Shown here: positions 31,057 to 32,903 of the stretch, piece by piece
Layout of the letters: the number at the start of each line of letters is the position of its first letter
How positions within the stretch are numbered: the stretch's first letter is position 1
NCBI RefSeq assembly: GCF_014647875.1
Contig: NZ_BMQA01000070.1
Location: 1-32,903 of the forward strand
Direction: 5' to 3'
Source: Streptomyces brasiliensis
GTDB taxonomy: Bacteria; Actinomycetota; Actinomycetes; Streptomycetales; Streptomycetaceae
DNA length: 32,903 nucleotides
Notes under the pieces: generated by a model
What the model was told of the DNA's origin: nothing
Seen by the model: only the letters and a program-made list of their open reading frames with translations
Database searches by the model: none
Program-made: the position numbers and the translations under genes

Positions 31057-32667
31057 AGCTTGAGATAAAACCTCGGGTTCAAGCAAGGATGCGTTCGAGT
31101 CCCCCACATGGGGAAACGTCGGTCATGGCGACGGCCACGCCGTCATCCTCGGGTTGTGACACCAACAAAGACCGACGCGGCCGTCGCGTCCAGTGTGCCT
31201 GATCGTGAAGGCAGCCACGCGGCTCTGCGTGAACTCAAGGAGTTTCGTGTCGACTTCCGCGCCAGCCTCGCCCGCTGGGGCGACGCTCTCTTTGAGATCA
31301 CCGATGCCGTGCTGTGCAGCGATGGCCCGGTGCGCAACCTCGCCGAACTCAGTCTCGTGCCCGAGCACGCCCGCTCCCACGGCTCGGTGCAGCGCGCCAT
31401 GAGCGATGGGCGGATCGACTTCGACCGTCTGAACTGGTCCTTCGCCTTGCGTGACCTCCCGCGTGGCCCGGGCGGGGGGATCGTGCTCGCCGTCGATGTC
31501 ACGCCGTGGCTGCGGCCCGACGCGGACACCAGCGATCAGCGCACCTTCTGCCACACCTACGGACGCGCAGAGGGCGCTCACGAGATGATCCCCGGCTGGG
31601 CGTACTCGATCGTCGCCGCCCTGACCAGCGGAGCTACCTCGTGGACCGCGCCCCTGGACGCCAAGCGACTGCGCCCCGGTGATCAGGTCCAACGGAGCAC
31701 GGCCGCCCAGCTGCGCGAGGTCGTGACCAGGATCGTCACCCTGGGGCGATGGAAGGAGGGTGACGAGCCGATCCGGATCGTGGCTGACTGCGGCTACGAC
31801 GGCCCCTACCTTGCCCACCAACTCGCCGACCTGCCCGTGGAGGTGTGCGTGCGCATGCGCGGCGACCGCGTCCTATACCGCGACCCGCCCGCCAACGGTG
31901 GCGTGGGCCCCAAAGGTGGCCGGCCCCAACGTCACGGCAGCCGATTCGAGTTCCACACTCCGGGCACCTGGGGACAGCCCCTGCACGAGACGGAGCATGA
32001 TCTCGACAGATACGGTCACATGCGGGTCCGGTGCTTCGAGCGTCTGCACGTCAAGCTCAACCGGCAGACGGTCTGGGAGCACCACCCCGAACCGGAGCTA
32101 CCCCTCGTACCCGGCACCGTGATGCGCCTGGACGTCGAGCGCCTGCCCTCCGGCGGCAGCCCGAAACCCCTGTGGCTGTGGTGGTCACGCACCGACACCG
32201 ACGCCACTCTCGCTGACACCATCTGGTCTTGCTTCTTGCGCAGATTCGACCTTGAACACACCTTCCGGTACTGGAAACAACATCTCGGCTGGACCCGCCC
32301 CCGCCTGCGCGAGCCCGCCGCCGCCGACCGCTGGACCGCCCTCGTCATAGCTGCATACACCCAGCTACGCCTCGCCCGGCTTCTCGCCGAGGACCTCAAG
32401 CGCCCCTGGGAGCGTGCCTTGCCCGTCGAACGCTTGACCCCCGGCCGCGTACGCAGGGGGTTTCGCCAAGTCCGCGGATCGCTGCCCGTTCTCACGAACC
32501 CCACGAAACCCTCCCGCCCCGGGCCGGGACGCCCGCCCGGCCGCCGCAACAAGCGGAAGAGCCCCGTCTACGACGTGGGCAACGCCCTGCTCGAAAGCAG
32601 TCAACGAACAGACGAGCGGCGAACCGAACGCGCAGCACCCTGACCGCCGAAGGTTTTATCTCAAGCT
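31057..32667 (+). mobile_element. IS701-like insertion sequence, complete
   Basis: A perfect 17-bp inverted repeat, AGCTTGAGATAAAACCT (31057-31073) and AGGTTTTATCTCAAGCT (32651-32667), brackets the transposase gene. Short similarity (CTGAG, CTCAG) continues outward and inward. I cannot define a target duplication with confidence. Total about 1.6 kb. Confidence 0.8.
31108..32643 (+). CDS. IS701-type DDE transposase
   Basis: 511 aa from ATG 31108; the GTG at 31156 (VTPTKTDAAVAS) is an in-frame alternative, and neither has a strong ribosome binding site. After HAALRELKEFRVDFRASLAR the N-terminal domain continues to LCSDGPVRNLAELSLVPEH. Catalytic residues: D in IVLAVDVTPWLRPD, D in IVADCGYDGPYLA and E in RRFDLEHTFRYWKQHLGWTR. 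The pattern is that of the IS701-like transposases common in Streptomyces. The frame is intact and fills the space between the terminal repeats, so the element may be active. It ends 8 bp before the right repeat. Confidence 0.88.
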   Translation: MGKRRSWRRPRRHPRVVTPTKTDAAVASSVPDREGSHAALRELKEFRVDFRASLARWGDALFEITDAVLCSDGPVRNLAELSLVPEHARSHGSVQRAMSDGRIDFDRLNWSFALRDLPRGPGGGIVLAVDVTPWLRPDADTSDQRTFCHTYGRAEGAHEMIPGWAYSIVAALTSGATSWTAPLDAKRLRPGDQVQRSTAAQLREVVTRIVTLGRWKEGDEPIRIVADCGYDGPYLAHQLADLPVEVCVRMRGDRVLYRDPPANGGVGPKGGRPQRHGSRFEFHTPGTWGQPLHETEHDLDRYGHMRVRCFERLHVKLNRQTVWEHHPEPELPLVPGTVMRLDVERLPSGGSPKPLWLWWSRTDTDATLADTIWSCFLRRFDLEHTFRYWKQHLGWTRPRLREPAAADRWTALVIAAYTQLRLARLLAEDLKRPWERALPVERLTPGRVRRGFRQVRGSLPVLTNPTKPSRPGPGRPPGRRNKRKSPVYDVGNALLESSQRTDERRTERAAP

Positions 32668-32903
32668 GAGCTTGTGTTTTTACCTCGCTCGCTCCGTGTT
32701 CGAGCCGGGGCGCCTCTCCGGTGTCGCGCCGTGCTCGTGGCCTTCTCCCACGGTGGGGCGGGCGGCGCGGGTGGTGTTGCGTCGGCCTGGTGGGCGGCCG
32801 GGGCCTGCTGTGCCGGGTTTAGGCACTCCGGTCGGGCTGGGCAGAGGCTGTCGCACAACCTCCCCTTGGTGAAGGTCAAGAGCGAGTTTCGGCTGTGTGC
32901 CTG
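32668..32903. other. Right flank with no supported gene
   Basis: A 72-codon minus frame (32661-32879) has a Pro/Ala-rich, low-complexity product without family features. No other feature is seen before the window ends. Confidence 0.4.

Noticed and set aside
32661..32879. 72-aa minus-strand ORF at the right edge
   Set aside because: Pro/Ala/Arg-rich low-complexity frame overlapping the IS end; no supporting signals.

Overview
The window is very GC-rich, uses GTG starts freely and carries Streptomyces-type gene families, so it reads as an actinomycete accessory region, most likely Streptomyces. It is full of insertion-sequence (IS) debris: at least seven transposase families appear as intact, truncated or frameshifted copies (IS6-like, ISL3-like, IS3, IS21-like, IS4, IS1182-like, IS701-like), together with decayed tyrosine recombinases. 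Many ordinary genes are cut by these elements.

Left part (1-9,400): a secreted or membrane-anchored beta-propeller/phosphoesterase protein; a complete IS6-like element with visible terminal repeats, lying against a sigma-factor remnant; an ISL3 remnant; a divergent locus of an MmyB-type regulator, a coenzyme F420-dependent-type reductase and a NepI-like MFS exporter; a SnoaL-like protein with the tail of an alpha/beta hydrolase cut by an IS3 fragment; and two small genes that share a TGNATA motif.

Middle (9,400-21,000): mostly decayed sequence, with islands. One is a secreted peptide of Trp-Gly-Ser/Asp repeats followed by a VioD/anthraniloyl-CoA-monooxygenase-like flavoprotein. One is a large alpha-helical repeat protein whose 5' end is cut by an IS4 fragment. 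One is the remnant of a radical-SAM RiPP cluster: SPASM tail, Cys-X-Cys-tailed precursor, an acetyltransferase broken by one amber codon and an SDR/FabI-like stub. One is a three-gene operon led by a DUF3887/HTH protein with a tandem operator. Recombinase fragments follow.

Right part (21,399-30,265): a coherent and apparently intact biosynthetic locus. SbnA- and SbnB-like enzymes should make L-2,3-diaminopropionate (Dap). A stand-alone adenylation-thiolation NRPS should load an amino acid, plausibly Dap. A separate membrane protein has a carrier domain followed by three transmembrane pairs alternating with three left-handed-beta-helix-like domains. This is the layout of epsilon-poly-L-lysine synthetase (Pls) without its adenylation domain. 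A SyrP-like Fe(II)/2-oxoglutarate oxygenase could hydroxylate a carrier-bound residue. I infer a split Pls-like synthetase that makes a Dap-containing, possibly hydroxylated, isopeptide or polycation.

A 36-nt element with dyad symmetry upstream of this operon (22618-22653) recurs with four mismatches upstream of the Trp-Gly repeat peptide (10335-10370), 12 kb away, which suggests co-regulation. The window ends in IS1182-like fragments and a complete IS701-like element.
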